From Phycomyces blakesleeanus NRRL 1555(-) (lineage: Eukaryota > Mucoromycota > Mucoromycetes > Mucorales > Phycomycetaceae), in the NCBI RefSeq assembly GCF_001638985.1, contig NW_017265149.1:801619-865618 (forward strand): 64,000 nt of DNA. The letters run 5' to 3'. Shown here piece by piece: positions 29,821 through 40,479 of the stretch; the first letter of the stretch is position 1, and each line of letters opens with the position of its first letter. Made by a program: the position numbers and the translations under genes. The notes beneath the pieces are model-generated. The model was given only the letters and a program-made list of their open reading frames with translations. It was not told where the DNA came from and searched no databases.

Positions 29821-30957
29821 TTAGACATCTACAGTGCGTTCCTCAGGCAGACTACGAGCCGTTCCTGCTGCAACTTCACTCTCCCACACGAGCTGTTTGT
29901 TGATGGCAGCAACGTAGGCCTTTGCAGCAGCACTGACAATGTCAGTATCGGCGATGCTAGAAGAGAAGGCGGCCTTGGAGATACGCTCTTCAGAGGCATT
30001 TCCAGGAACAATATCAGGCATGACCTGGATTTCAGCCTTGCCAAGAGCATCACTTCCCTCACCAACTGCGCTGATGTCAAACTTGGTCAGACGGAAACGA
30101 CGGCCAACAATACGCTGGATTGCCTCAAAGACAGCCTCGATCGAACCAGCCTTTCCGACTGCAGCATCCATCTTCTCAATCTTTTTCTGGACGTCAAACA
30201 GACGCACATTGGCAGTGGCAGGGCCTTCTGTGCCTGAGACGACCTGGAGACCGACAAGAGTAAAGAAAGCCGAGGAGGCCACAGCAGACTCCTGCAGCTG
30301 ACTGCTAAGGATAGCCAGGATATCTGCGTCATTCACATTCTTCTTCTTGTCGCACAGAGCCTTGAAGTCTTCAAATGCCTTTTGGAACTCATCTTCGGGA
30401 ATGTCGGAGAAACCGAGCTCCTTGCAACGTTCTCTGAATGCATTTCTGCCAGAGTGCTTGCCAAGGACAAGAGAAATGTCAGTGACGCCGACTGTCTCGG
30501 GTGTGATGATCTCGTAGGTCTGACGGTTCTTGAGTACGCCGTCCTGGTGAATACCGCTCTCGTGCAAGAATGCATTGCGGCCAACGATTGCCTTGTTAGG
30601 CTGGATCATCATGCCGGATAGGTTGGAGACCATCTGCGAAGTACGGAAGATGAGCTGTGTGGTGATGGTGTGGTGAACAGGGTAGTAGGAAGGGTGGGTA
30701 TGGATGGCCATGACGACCTCCTCCATAGCAGTGTTTCCAGCGCGTTCACCAATGCCGTTGATTGTGACCTCGACTTGACGGGCACCGTTTTGGATACCAG
30801 CCAAAGTGTTGGCAGTGGCGAGACCAAGATCGTTATGGCAATGAGTGGAGAAGATAGCCTATAAAAAATTACACACACACAAAAAAAATTTAAGAGATTG
30901 CATGTGAATTATGATGTTAGAAAATGTAAGAATTATAATAAGGATTTTTAAGTAAAA

Positions 30958-30988
<31 letters not shown>

Positions 30989-31854
30989 AATAATACTAGT
31001 ATTAATAATTGTGTGTTTGTATAGAAAACTTTAACTTTCTTATGTAATTTGTTTTGAAGTTAAATACCTTTTCAGCACCGGGTGTGTTGGCGATCAGATA
31101 CTTAATCAAGGATCCATACTCTTCGGGAGTGTTGTAGCCAACAGTATCAGGGATATTGAGAGTAGTGGCACCAGCCTCAATGACCTTACCCAAAACCTTG
31201 CAAAGGAAATCGGGGTCAGATCTGCCAGCATCCTCAGGTGAGAACTCAATCTCGTCTACCAGACTGCGTCCAAGAGTGACAGCTGCAACTGCACGCTTAA
31301 CGCATTCATCACGGTCGATCTTGAGCTTATATTTAAGGTGGAGATCTGAGGTAGCCAAGAAAATGTGAATTCTCTTTCTGGGTGCATCCTTAATAGCTTC
31401 TGCACATCTCTTAATATCGTTTGGAGTCGAACGAGCCAATCCGCAAATTGTCTGAAAATAGAATAAAGATTAATATCGAAATTTAACAAAAATGCTGATA
31501 ATGATATGATATGATTTGATTTGATATGATATGATTAGTATTATTTACCATGGGCACACCAATGGCTTCACGTCCGACCATCAAAGGACCAACTTCGCGG
31601 GCAATACGCTGGACTGCTTCAAAGTCGCCAATCGATGCAACGGGGAAACCGGCCTCGAGAACATCGACACCAAGACGAGACAGCTGCTTTGCAATGTCAA
31701 TCTTTTCCTCGGTGTTGAGAGTGACACCTGGAGACTAATATGGTTTATAGAGATGTAAATATAGTGCTGGTTTATAATATATAAGATTGATTACCTGCTC
31801 TCCATCACGGAGGGTGGTATCGAATATGATCAGTTTGTCAGTAGTGGCAGGCAT
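29821..31854 (-). CDS. 2-isopropylmalate synthase (leucine biosynthesis)
   Basis: Four exons in translation order: 31854-31795, 31734-31549, 31451-31068 and 30858-29821, giving 555 residues. The HMGL-like catalytic domain starts almost at the N-terminus: [12 protein letters not shown] (metal and substrate binding), [17 protein letters not shown] (metal-binding HxH), GIGERAGN and [11 protein letters not shown]-terminal LeuA regulatory dimer domain follows (about residues 410-555), where leucine feedback inhibition acts. It condenses acetyl-CoA with 2-oxoisovalerate. The arrangement and length resemble the bacterial/plant LeuA type (about 520-560 residues with immediate catalytic domain) more than yeast Leu4/Leu9 (about 600+). 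No mitochondrial presequence is evident, so a cytosolic location is inferred. Homocitrate synthase is excluded by the LeuA C-terminal domain. A CCAAT box lies about 95 bp upstream. Confidence 0.9.
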
Positions 31855-32407
31855 TATTATTAATCAAAGAAGAATGTAAGAATAACAACGTCAGTAAGGC
31901 AGAAGAGGCGTGCTTTATAGAACGAGTTTTGGCATTGTCCGCCACAGCCAATCACAGAGAACCATCTCTCCTGCTACAATTGTAGTCATGAAAAGCATTG
32001 GGCAGAATTCCAAGTCACCCAAACGAAAAAGGGAAAATAATAATTATATAAAAAATAAAATAAAAAATAATTTTAAAATTACAAAAAGTCAAAGAAAAAC
32101 ACAAGAGACAAGAATTGGCCCTGCCTTAATAGGGACTCCCCAACAAAGCTCCTCTCCCCTCACATTCGTTCCTTCCCCTTGAAGAAAAAGAAAGCGAGCC
32201 AGAGAAGAAAAGAAAAGAAAAAAAAAATCTTTGAAAAAATTGTATATAAAAAATATAGATACATCAATATACAATTTACGATGATGACCCCTATTTCTTG
32301 GTATATTTTTTAAAAAGACCATCTTTTGGCTCTTCAGGAGTCAAACCCATTTCTTTCCTTCTTCTTCTTCTTTGTCCTCTATACTTCTTGTCGGCTATCA
32401 AAGAGCG
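31855..32407. other. Divergent promoter region of 2-IPMS and Caf120-like genes
   Basis: 553 bp shared by two divergent genes. It carries a CCAAT box near the synthase side, an AT-rich middle and CT-rich leader sequence ahead of the PH-protein ATG (32340-32400). Confidence 0.6.
31948..31952 (+). promoter_or_regulatory. CCAAT box upstream of 2-isopropylmalate synthase
   Basis: The context is CAGCCAATCA, the preferred core for the fungal HAP/CBC complex, 94 bp before the synthase start codon. CCAAT works in both orientations. Confidence 0.5.
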
Positions 32408-34888
32408 ATGCCAAGACCCAATCCATTCCTTCGTCGCGCCTCGTCTCCGGGCGACCTCTCTGACGAACGCAAGCCAATCACTCCCACAAAGATCACCCAC
32501 CCGTCTCTGTCTGACTCTGCACTCCGAATCCGCAGACCAGTCACCTTCCGGCATGCTCAAACAAGGACGATGAGCATTCGTCCAACCCGCTTCATCAAGG
32601 CTGGACCACCAACTCCCCAAGGCGATCCGACTTCCCTGTCCGAAGAAATGCAGTCCTTTGTCCGACTCTTCGACACATACAGTCACAAGGTCTACCTTGA
32701 AGGATATCTCATGAAACACAACGAGCCTAGTCACACAAAACTACGGACCAAATGCTTTGCTGAACTTTGTGGTCCCATGCTCACCCTCTGGGATGCAGAA
32801 AGCCAAGGCCTGTGCACACCTCAGTATATGACCATCTCCGACTGCACCGTCCAGGCCATCGAACAGCCTGCGCTTGACGAACCTAAAAAGAAAAAACATG
32901 TCTTCTCCATCTGCTTCATGAAGAAGACCGTGGTGTTTGAGACCTCTGACGAAATGACCCTCTTGCGGTGGGTATGTGCCCTCCGACTCTCATGCTTTGA
33001 ACACCAAAAATTGCACCAACTCTTTACTCTCCGCATTCTGGCCGGACTTCCACATGATCCAACCTCCCGTTGGGAATCTTATCTCCAGGTTCGCTTACCA
33101 GGTGCAACCGAGTGGCATAAATACTGGGCAGTCGTCACAGACAAACGAGACGAACGCACCTTGTTTGGCAAGAAGACAGTTGCAACAAGGGGTCAGTTCT
33201 TGTTGTACGAGACCAAGAAAGCCAAGACCCCTTTTCTGACCCTAACAGATGTCCAGCGCGTCTATGCTGTCTACCCAGAGTCATGGCATCTAATCGACAA
33301 AAGCACTCTTATGCGCCTCGAAGGAGACATTCACCAGCAGCATCACAAACAAACTCAGGACAACGTGCTCCTGATGGCTGATTCTAGTCAGCATATGGCC
33401 CTATGGTTAGACGCCATGCTCCATGCATTTAAGCTTCACGGACGGCCTGACCAGCTTACCGACGACCCTTCGGACGAAAAGGCACTCAACTATGGCGAGC
33501 CTGAATGCAACCAGCGCCTATTCTTGGAAACAGACGACGCCATCCAGGCTATGGATGTAAGCTGGATCGACCCACGCACGATCGAACACACATTTTTGGA
33601 TGTAATGCGCCGCAAATCGCTTGCCCTGACAGCCAGTCCACGACCGCCGAGTGGACGAGCCAACAGCTTGCCGCTCATAACTGTCGGCGACGATGGACGA
33701 ACAACGGCCACAAGTGCGGCAGAAGTTGTGCTGGCCAGAGATGATACCAGTTGGACGCATCCAGGCACGACAGACGGTGCCAGTGACGACGACAGCACAA
33801 CATACACATTTGCTCGTCAGGTCGCTGACTCGAGCGATGAAAGCGAAGACGATGATGGAAACGACGAAGAAGAAGAAGACGACGACAGCGACGATGAGCC
33901 GATTGGAAAGACACGGCAGTTATCGAGACCAGTGTCGCCTGTTCCCAAAAAATCGATGGTCGAAGGACTCATCCCAGACTTTGACTTTGGAAACGGATTT
34001 GATGTTCCTCGACATGTGCAGCACCGAAGAGAGAGCGAGAGTACGGTCGAGATCAGCTTACCCTCGTCGGACAATGTAGAGCCACCAACAACCCACAGCC
34101 GACAGCTGTCATTATCAGCCAAGCCGTCGTCTTGTGCATCGAGTGCGAGTGCAGTAACTTCGCTATTTGGGGATTTTAGATTGGCAACTGATTTCACAAA
34201 GTATCTCGACCAGCCTTTGGTTAAGGACACTCCTCGCAAGACTCCTTCCAAACTAGTCCAACCCCACCCCTTAGTATCGTATGATCGTGAATGGGAGGAA
34301 GAAAAGAGCGAAAGTGAAGGCGAGTATGCCAAGCGGCATGCCTACGATGACGATTCGTACGACTCTGATTGCGACGGGCCTTTGATTCCTTCGCTGGGCG
34401 ACCACTTTGCGCCTCAGAACAGCTTGCTGGACACATATCTGGGCGAGCAGCTCAGTGCCAAAGAACAGATTGAATATGCACGTGCAACTGGACAGCCCTT
34501 CATTCAGATGCCAGCCAAGCCACGCACACCCCAAGCCGGGCTCATTGGTATGATATCCCAGCGAGAAAAGGACCGCCGGGAAGGCCATGGCATCCGGGTC
34601 ACTGAACGGGTGCATCAGCATCAAGCCGAGCTAGGCCGGGATCGGCTTGAGCGTGAAAAAGAGCGCAGACTTGCTGAACAGCGTCAACAACAGCTTATGA
34701 AACATCAGATGATGCTCTATGCTACTAGTTATATGCCATTGCCAGCTTATGGCATGCCTCTCACACCTCTCTACACTGTTCTTCCACGCCCTGTTCGTGG
34801 GCATCTCATTCCACCACCACCCCGACCCTTTCCGCTCGATCAAGATCATCGAATCCCCCTCCGGACTCCTAACAATGAGCGTGTATAA
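32408..34888 (+). CDS. PH-domain protein, Caf120/Skg3-like
   Basis: A single exon of 826 residues. The start is the first ATG in frame (MPRPNPFLRRASSPGD), preceded by a CT-rich leader. A PH-like domain lies around residues 85-195 (VYLEGYLMKHNEPSH...LTLWDAES...VFETSDE). A second PH-like module runs around 220-360 (SYLQVRLPGATEWHKYWAVVTD...LLMADSSQHMALWLDAML). The rest is largely disordered, with an acidic stretch (SDESEDDDGNDEEEEDDD), Ser-rich segments, a charged coiled coil near the C-terminus (EREKERRLAEQRQQQ) and a proline-rich tail. In yeast, Caf120 associates with CCR4-NOT and its paralogues Skg3/Skg4 localise to the bud; the role here is inferred. Intronless, unlike most neighbours. Confidence 0.75.
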   Translation: MPRPNPFLRRASSPGDLSDERKPITPTKITHPSLSDSALRIRRPVTFRHAQTRTMSIRPTRFIKAGPPTPQGDPTSLSEEMQSFVRLFDTYSHKVYLEGYLMKHNEPSHTKLRTKCFAELCGPMLTLWDAESQGLCTPQYMTISDCTVQAIEQPALDEPKKKKHVFSICFMKKTVVFETSDEMTLLRWVCALRLSCFEHQKLHQLFTLRILAGLPHDPTSRWESYLQVRLPGATEWHKYWAVVTDKRDERTLFGKKTVATRGQFLLYETKKAKTPFLTLTDVQRVYAVYPESWHLIDKSTLMRLEGDIHQQHHKQTQDNVLLMADSSQHMALWLDAMLHAFKLHGRPDQLTDDPSDEKALNYGEPECNQRLFLETDDAIQAMDVSWIDPRTIEHTFLDVMRRKSLALTASPRPPSGRANSLPLITVGDDGRTTATSAAEVVLARDDTSWTHPGTTDGASDDDSTTYTFARQVADSSDESEDDDGNDEEEEDDDSDDEPIGKTRQLSRPVSPVPKKSMVEGLIPDFDFGNGFDVPRHVQHRRESESTVEISLPSSDNVEPPTTHSRQLSLSAKPSSCASSASAVTSLFGDFRLATDFTKYLDQPLVKDTPRKTPSKLVQPHPLVSYDREWEEEKSESEGEYAKRHAYDDDSYDSDCDGPLIPSLGDHFAPQNSLLDTYLGEQLSAKEQIEYARATGQPFIQMPAKPRTPQAGLIGMISQREKDRREGHGIRVTERVHQHQAELGRDRLEREKERRLAEQRQQQLMKHQMMLYATSYMPLPAYGMPLTPLYTVLPRPVRGHLIPPPPRPFPLDQDHRIPLRTPNNERV

Positions 34889-34916
34889 AACAATAAATAA
34901 ATAAAATAAGATAAAT

Positions 34917-35043
34917 AATTAAATCAAATCAAATCACATTAAATCAAATCACATTAAATAAAATAATGAACAAATATTGTGCCTTGTAAGAAAGATTCAT
35001 TTTCCACTAAAAATCAAATCAAATCAAATCAAATCAAATAAAA
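34917..35043. repeat. (AAATC)n pentanucleotide microsatellite
   Basis: Imperfect AAATC units, interrupted by CATTA, occupy the convergent spacer between the Caf120-like and bZIP genes (34889-35166). Nothing else is seen in that spacer. Confidence 0.85.
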
Positions 35044-35166
35044 ATTAAGACAATGAAAATGAAATAAAAAATAAAATAAAAAATAAGATAAAGAGCAAAA
35101 ATTATATGTATGTACAACAACAAAAAACAAGCTAATCAAAAAATTTGATTTTTTTTCTTTTCTTTT

Positions 35167-36011
35167 TCAAGGCCAGAACTCCTTGTCAGGCTGGATTCGA
35201 TAGACAGACTCCATCCCCGGCTGGACAAAGCAATTGACGAGATAATGGGCCAGTTCGCGTGTGAGGGAAGGCGTGAAATTATCTTCCCATGAGGGTGTAT
35301 TAGAGACCACAATACAGTGGTCCAGTTTGGTGGATTCAGGTGTTCGTTGTTTGAGCAGTTCAAGTTCATGCCTCAATCTTTCGTTTTCATCCTCTGCCTC
35401 TTCCAACCTTCCGGTTAAATCTTCTGCACGCTGTTTATGATGATCGATTTGCTGTTCTAGACTAGCCAGATATTCTATTTATTTATTTATTTGTTTAAAT
35501 AGAGGTTAATTATCTGTGCCATTTTTGGATCTTGGGTGCATTATATAAAATAATAATAATAATATATATATATATATATATACATACCCTTTCGCCGTAC
35601 ACGAAAGTTGCGTGCAGATATCTTGTTTCTCAGCTGCCTCCGTTCTCTTGCAGTCAGCTTCTTGATGTCCATGCCATCGGCCTCAGCCATGGCTTCAAGT
35701 GAACTATCTTCAATACTTGACACAGATAATGCTCGTCGCATCCGCGGAGTCTCGCGTGTCGTACAAGGTCCAAACACGCTTGAAGGCGAAATGGTGGAGT
35801 GAGACTGATCTCGCAGGGCCAGCTGCTGCTTTGCTAGTTCAATGAGTTGTTTGATTTGATCTGGAGTCGGCATTGTCTCGCGTGTTTCGATTCTAAAGGG
35901 CTCCAGATAACTCGAATCAACCAGTGTTTCTCCAATAAGTTTTCCGGGTAAAGTGTGTGAGTTGAGCCAATCCATATCAACAATGTCTTCAAAGTCCATG
36001 TTACAAGTCAT
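35167..36011 (-). CDS. bZIP transcription factor
   Basis: Two exons, 36011-35588 then 35474-35167, give 243 residues. A bZIP domain spans the splice junction: the basic region NKISARNFRVRRKEY has the N-x7-R DNA-contact pattern, preceded by LTARERRQLR. It is followed by a leucine zipper with heptads through SLEQQIDHHKQRAEDL, GRLEEAEDENERLRHEL and LLK. The NxxSARNFRxRRK form is typical of fungal bZIPs that bind CRE/AP-1-like elements. The N-terminal half is acidic with a Gln/Leu-rich stretch and may activate transcription. ATG 36011 is first; an alternative in-frame ATG lies four codons later at 35999. The target pathway is unknown. Confidence 0.9.
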
Positions 36012-36635
36012 AATACTATTTTTTTATGTATTCTCTTTCTTCCTTTCTTCCTTTTATATATATAAATATATATACAGAATACAAGAAGTAGAAGAAGTAG
36101 AAGAAGTAGAAGAAGTAGTAGTAGAAGAAGAAGAGGAAGAGAAATAGGGATTAAGAAAGCTTTGTGAGAGTATTTTTATTCTACAGTATCCCATCTCATC
36201 CCCCCCTTTATATATATATATATTATTATAGCTCAGATGAAACGGCTTTTGGACTACCGCAGAATATACAAAATAAATAGATGTTTATATAGCCCCCCCT
36301 TCTTTGTGTATATGTATATGTATATATATATATATTTCTATAACCCCCTCCCCCTCCTTTCTATATTTTAATCGGACTGCTTCATTGTTATGGATCCAAG
36401 GTGCAAAATGGTGGGACAGCATGGATCAGCGCGTGTTACTGCTGATCCAACTTCTCACAAGCCATGCCAAGTCAAGCCCACAATATCGTGAGGCAGTATT
36501 AGGTTAGCCGACACGCTTCCGAATGTGAAGTGCCGCACAGAAAAGCACCCTACGAAACAAAGTTCTTTTTTCTTTGTATTTGTATTGTTTTTTTTTTGCT
36601 TTTTTTTGCTTTGTCTGTCCTTATTTCTGTTCTTT
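36012..36635. other. Intergenic spacer upstream of the bZIP gene
   Basis: 624 bp. It holds a 9-bp tandem repeat (36080-36120), (TA)n, and a GC-richer piece at 36380-36545 that also forms the 3' flank of the next minus-strand gene. No complete coding unit is seen. Confidence 0.6.
36080..36120. repeat. Tandem (AGAAGTAGA)n in the bZIP upstream region
   Basis: About four copies of a 9-bp purine-rich unit lie 70-110 bp upstream of the bZIP start codon, close to where a core promoter would be. Confidence 0.85.
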
Positions 36636-39341
36636 TTAAAAAAAGGTTTTCTTTACCTTGCACTCTGTACTTGTGTGCCCCTCTCCGCCACAATGTCCGC
36701 ACCTGGCCGCCATCCAAGCCGTTGCAGGCTGAAAGAATGCCATCTCATGGCGATATGAAGCAAACAGATCCTGGCTGCCAAAACCAGCAGTACCCAAAGG
36801 TCTTCCTGATTGTAGCTGGCTCTCAAGTGCACTTATCTTGGCCTCGAGTGAGAGAGTGTACCGTCGGGCCTCTTCCATCTCAACCTGTTGTTGTGATTTG
36901 TACAACTGCAGCATCTGTGTCTCGCGCGCCTGTGCGACTAACATCATCTCCGTGTATTGGTTCGTGAGCAATGCCATCTCCTGTTGGCTTGACCGCACAC
37001 TTTCTGCCAGCCGACTGTTTTCCGAATGAAGCGTCCTTAAGAATACCAAAAGATCTGCCTGGCTCATATGCTTTACTCCCGCCAAAGCATCATTGTCATC
37101 GTCGTCGTCATTATCATTATTATTATTATTATCATTATTATCATCACAATACCCCTGGTCCGTGCTTTCTTTATTCCCAGCTTCAGATCCTTGGCTTTCT
37201 TTTTCATCCATTTCCGGCTCGGCTGGCCGTCCCGTTAAAAGTGTTTCTTTCGTGTCGATCTCTTGTTGTGGTGCCACTTCTACAGATCGTTCCGCTTTTA
37301 CTGGCACCTCGACTTTTACGGCTAGTTCCCCTTTAGCTGTCCGTGGCTCTTTTACAGCCTCTAAGCTCTCCGCAACAACCTCGCGACTATTACTTTCCAC
37401 TTCATGACACTCAAAATCATTCTCACCGACTTGTTCTACAGGAACTTTTGCGGGAACTTCCGCATGTAGTTCCACAGGTGGTTCTACAGCCAGTTCCACA
37501 GCATTATCTTCAATCGTCATAGTCTGATCTTCCAACAAAACCTCCGGGACTTCCTCTGGGTTCACATCAACTTGTCGATCTGGACCCTTGTTGGGACTTT
37601 GCTGAGGCGACGGTAAGTCAATCGAGGGTGTCTTGCCCTTCTTCTTCTTCTTTTTGCTCGACTTTGTATTGGCACTTATTGATTTAAGAAGCTGGTCTTG
37701 CCGTTTGAGCGCAAGATTTTCGCCCTGAATACGCATACCCTCTTTTAAAAAAAGTTTGCCAAGCACTCCTGCAAGCTCTCGTCTACCAGTGTGGACACCC
37801 TTCTCAAATTGTTCTATTAAAACCTGCCGCTGGCGTACCAAGTCTTTGTTAGACTCAATAAATCTTCGAACTTCGCTCTCAATCGTCATGGCTTCCATAA
37901 CCTCGCCCTCTTGCATAAGTGCTTCCAGACACACCAAACTAAACTTGCAAAAGAGCGCCTCAGGAAAAATCTTTTGGGTGACTTCGTATTGAAAGTAATG
38001 TCGCAGCGAGTGATAGCCGCTCTCTGCCTTTTTGATTTTCTTTCTAAATTCCTTGTTTGCCAGCTTTTCCAGTCGTCCGGACGTCCCCGGTTTGCAATCC
38101 TCGCGGTATGATGCCTTGAGCTGTTCTAGACTCTCACAATACGCCGCCACACGCTCTATCAGTTCGCGTTCTATCCGTTCCACCGCATCATCTACTTCTT
38201 TGGTTGAGTGCAGGCCTTTTAGGGATGCCGAGACCGCACGGCAGTTCTCCGTATGGCTTTCCTCCTTTTTTTCATGGCTAGCAATTCGATCCGCCATGTG
38301 CTGGATAGTCGGCACCACCAGATCCCAAAGTTTCTCGATCAATTTACAGATGTCTCTCAAACCCGGCAAGGCAAACTCATCTCTGAATGCCCTTGATCCG
38401 GCCGCCCATCTATCTACATGTGCATCAAATGCTTCCTCGACCTCTGTTATCTTTGCCCGCTTCTTCTTGAACCGTACAGCCCGCTCGGTCCAATATGCCG
38501 AAAATGGCACTAGTTTTTGTTGTTCCGCAAACTGATCTACGGTTTGCTGACAACCTTCGCCCATCAACCCATTCCTCTCTTTTTCAAGTACCAGCAGTCT
38601 CTGCAGGAATTCGCTCAAAGGTGCCCAGGACAAATCCAACGCCGGTGCCAGTTCTTCTAATACCGTCTTTGTTGCCTCGGCCATCTGTGAATTCAAAATA
38701 TCTCGCTCTATTTCTAGTTCGGCTATCGATTTGTACTCTGGCCTCGTGTGTTTGCATGTTGCCTGTGTTTGGGAGAGCAAAATGTCGCCTGTCATGTTCT
38801 TCAGGACTTCAAAGCTTGTGGACGGCAAGCAGAGTGCCTGTCTTTCCATAATTAATTCGTCCAGGATCAGGGCTGGGTCTGATAGATCGTCACTGAGGGG
38901 GATTGCGTCTGGAAAAGGGTTGAACTGAATGGGCTCAAAGATGGTCGGTAGACCCGAAAGACTGCTCGGCAAAGTCTTCCACAATTCGCAAGCAGCAATG
39001 ATATCTGTCATCAACGCCGTACTTGTGTCGGCATTAGATTCTAGTAATTTTTCGAATCGTTCGGCAAGTTTTGGTGATCTTTCCTTGCGTTTTCCGGGTA
39101 AAGGTGTCTGGAGCATGTTGATCTGGAATCGGCCTGCATTCAGGCTTTCGAGAGTATTATCATAGACTTCTTCTTGTGTTTTTGCACTCCACACAAAGTG
39201 CTTTTTGTAGATATAATGCGCCCATTCACGGCAATAATAACAGCGTGTGTCGATGTTGCAAACTCTGAATCTACCGAGTTCTTTGGACACAACATTTTGT
39301 TCGATTCTGAGTACTTCAATCTGTCTTTCTTTATTTCTCAT
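36636..39341 (-). CDS. Unrecognised 901-residue coiled-coil protein with C-terminal CCHC zinc knuckle
   Basis: A single exon. The N-terminus has a Cys/His cluster (CNIDTRCYYCREWAHYIYKKH) that could bind zinc. Residues 90-600 are strongly helical, with Leu/Glu/Lys heptads. A lysine block (SSKKKKKKGKTP) is followed by a Val/Glu/Pro-rich repetitive region (ELAVEPPVELHAEVP), a poly-Asn/Asp tract encoded by an (ATT/ATC)n microsatellite (about 37090-37150), another coiled coil, and a retroviral-type zinc knuckle C-x2-C-x4-H-x4-C (CGHCGGEGHTSTEC). Zinc knuckles usually bind single-stranded nucleic acid. A Gag origin is possible from the knuckle alone, but the rest does not look like Gag. The function is unknown. 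A GTAAAG directly after the knuckle could be a splice donor, so the true C-terminus may differ. Confidence 0.75.
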   Translation of the reverse strand: MRNKERQIEVLRIEQNVVSKELGRFRVCNIDTRCYYCREWAHYIYKKHFVWSAKTQEEVYDNTLESLNAGRFQINMLQTPLPGKRKERSPKLAERFEKLLESNADTSTALMTDIIAACELWKTLPSSLSGLPTIFEPIQFNPFPDAIPLSDDLSDPALILDELIMERQALCLPSTSFEVLKNMTGDILLSQTQATCKHTRPEYKSIAELEIERDILNSQMAEATKTVLEELAPALDLSWAPLSEFLQRLLVLEKERNGLMGEGCQQTVDQFAEQQKLVPFSAYWTERAVRFKKKRAKITEVEEAFDAHVDRWAAGSRAFRDEFALPGLRDICKLIEKLWDLVVPTIQHMADRIASHEKKEESHTENCRAVSASLKGLHSTKEVDDAVERIERELIERVAAYCESLEQLKASYREDCKPGTSGRLEKLANKEFRKKIKKAESGYHSLRHYFQYEVTQKIFPEALFCKFSLVCLEALMQEGEVMEAMTIESEVRRFIESNKDLVRQRQVLIEQFEKGVHTGRRELAGVLGKLFLKEGMRIQGENLALKRQDQLLKSISANTKSSKKKKKKGKTPSIDLPSPQQSPNKGPDRQVDVNPEEVPEVLLEDQTMTIEDNAVELAVEPPVELHAEVPAKVPVEQVGENDFECHEVESNSREVVAESLEAVKEPRTAKGELAVKVEVPVKAERSVEVAPQQEIDTKETLLTGRPAEPEMDEKESQGSEAGNKESTDQGYCDDNNDNNNNNDNDDDDDNDALAGVKHMSQADLLVFLRTLHSENSRLAESVRSSQQEMALLTNQYTEMMLVAQARETQMLQLYKSQQQVEMEEARRYTLSLEAKISALESQLQSGRPLGTAGFGSQDLFASYRHEMAFFQPATAWMAARCGHCGGEGHTSTECKVKKTFF

Positions 39342-39602
39342 GGTGAAAAGGCGGGATAAGAAATAAGATAATAAAAATAATAAATAAGGAAGGAATCTGG
39401 GAGTTGAAGTTTCGATGATGATGATGGGGGGAAAGGGGAATTGGTTGATCGAGTCTAGATTAATTAGTTTCCTTGGTTATTTATATTGAAAACGTAACAA
39501 TAAATATCAAGGTTGATTAAAAAATGAATATGGTAATAATAATAAAATGAAATAAAGAAAAATAAATAAATGGAAATGGAAAATGGAAAATGAAGTTGGA
39601 GG

Positions 39603-39610
39603 TGACGTCA
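39603..39610. promoter_or_regulatory. CRE palindrome TGACGTCA upstream of the 901-residue gene
   Basis: A perfect CRE core 262 bp upstream of the minus-strand start at 39341. CRE is bound by bZIP dimers of the ATF/CREB type. The link to the nearby bZIP gene is only a guess. Confidence 0.45.
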
Positions 39611-39891
39611 ATTTAATGCCTTTTTTCTTCTTCTAAAATTCAGTAGAGCAGATGGAATGGAAATCAAAGTCCTTTCGCAAGTATAACAAATTCAACTGTC
39701 GTACAAGATAACCTTTTTCAAATCTATTGTTATACCTACACTCACGTCTGACCTCTTATATATATATATATTGGGCTATATTATCTTCTCTTTATCCACA
39801 TATATACTATTCATACATATATGTATATATTTGCTCCAAATTATTAATACTAGTATTGTCTAATCACCAACGTAACATCACAAAAGAAACC

Positions 39892-40249
39892 ATGAATCTG
39901 CCACTACATGTATCGATTAACTAATTGGTGCTAATGACCAAAATGAAAATGATGGTAATAATGCTTCTAAACATGCTTCTACAACGCACATTGATCAATG
40001 CGAGACTAGGGTTCCTCAATGGTTGAAACTCTTTCGAGTATGTCAGCTACTGCAAAGCTACTTTGTTGAGAGCAAGATTTATATCATACAAAACCGACGA
40101 TATTTCCAAATTTTATCAAACTTCTTGAAAGTATGAATGTGTCCATCTTTGTTAAATTCTCCCTGAGTTTCTTCTTCTTTTTCTTATTTCACAAAAATCC
40201 TTGTATTAAACAGCTTTATCAGACTATTGAGAAAATCAAAGCACAATAG
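39892..40249 (+). other. Possible very small three-exon gene or decayed remnant
   Basis: A 70-codon open stretch (39921-40130) ends at a GTATGA donor. After an 83-nt AT-rich intron ending AACAG, 11 in-frame codons (LYQTIEKIKAQ, stop at 40249) continue. The stretch lacks an in-frame ATG. A start can be made with ATG 39892-39909 plus an intron to 40004 in phase 0, giving 59 residues, but its acceptor context is poor. No family is recognised. Confidence 0.25.
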
Positions 40250-40416
40250 GTACTTCTGGTACGTCTAATGTAATATATATATATAAACTGTCAAAGAAAA
40301 ACCTTGTTTCTGTTAAATCCGAGGATTCACAAAGAAATAAAGTTAATACATAAAATAAAATAAGGTTGAGAAGTAAAGAATAATGATGCTACTCTCTAAA
40401 TAAAGCCATTTTTTTC

Positions 40417-40419
<3 letters not shown>

Positions 40420-40472
<53 letters not shown>
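40420..40472. repeat. (TA)n microsatellite, about 53 bp
   Basis: The longest uninterrupted TA dinucleotide tract in the window. It could form a cruciform and is likely polymorphic in length. Confidence 0.95.

Positions 40473-40479
<7 letters not shown>

Noticed and set aside
33490..34332. Minus-strand Ser-rich frames
   Set aside because: Antisense of the acidic and Ser-rich part of the Caf120-like gene.
36838..39165. Several plus-strand Ser-rich frames
   Set aside because: Antisense shadows of the 901-residue minus-strand gene.
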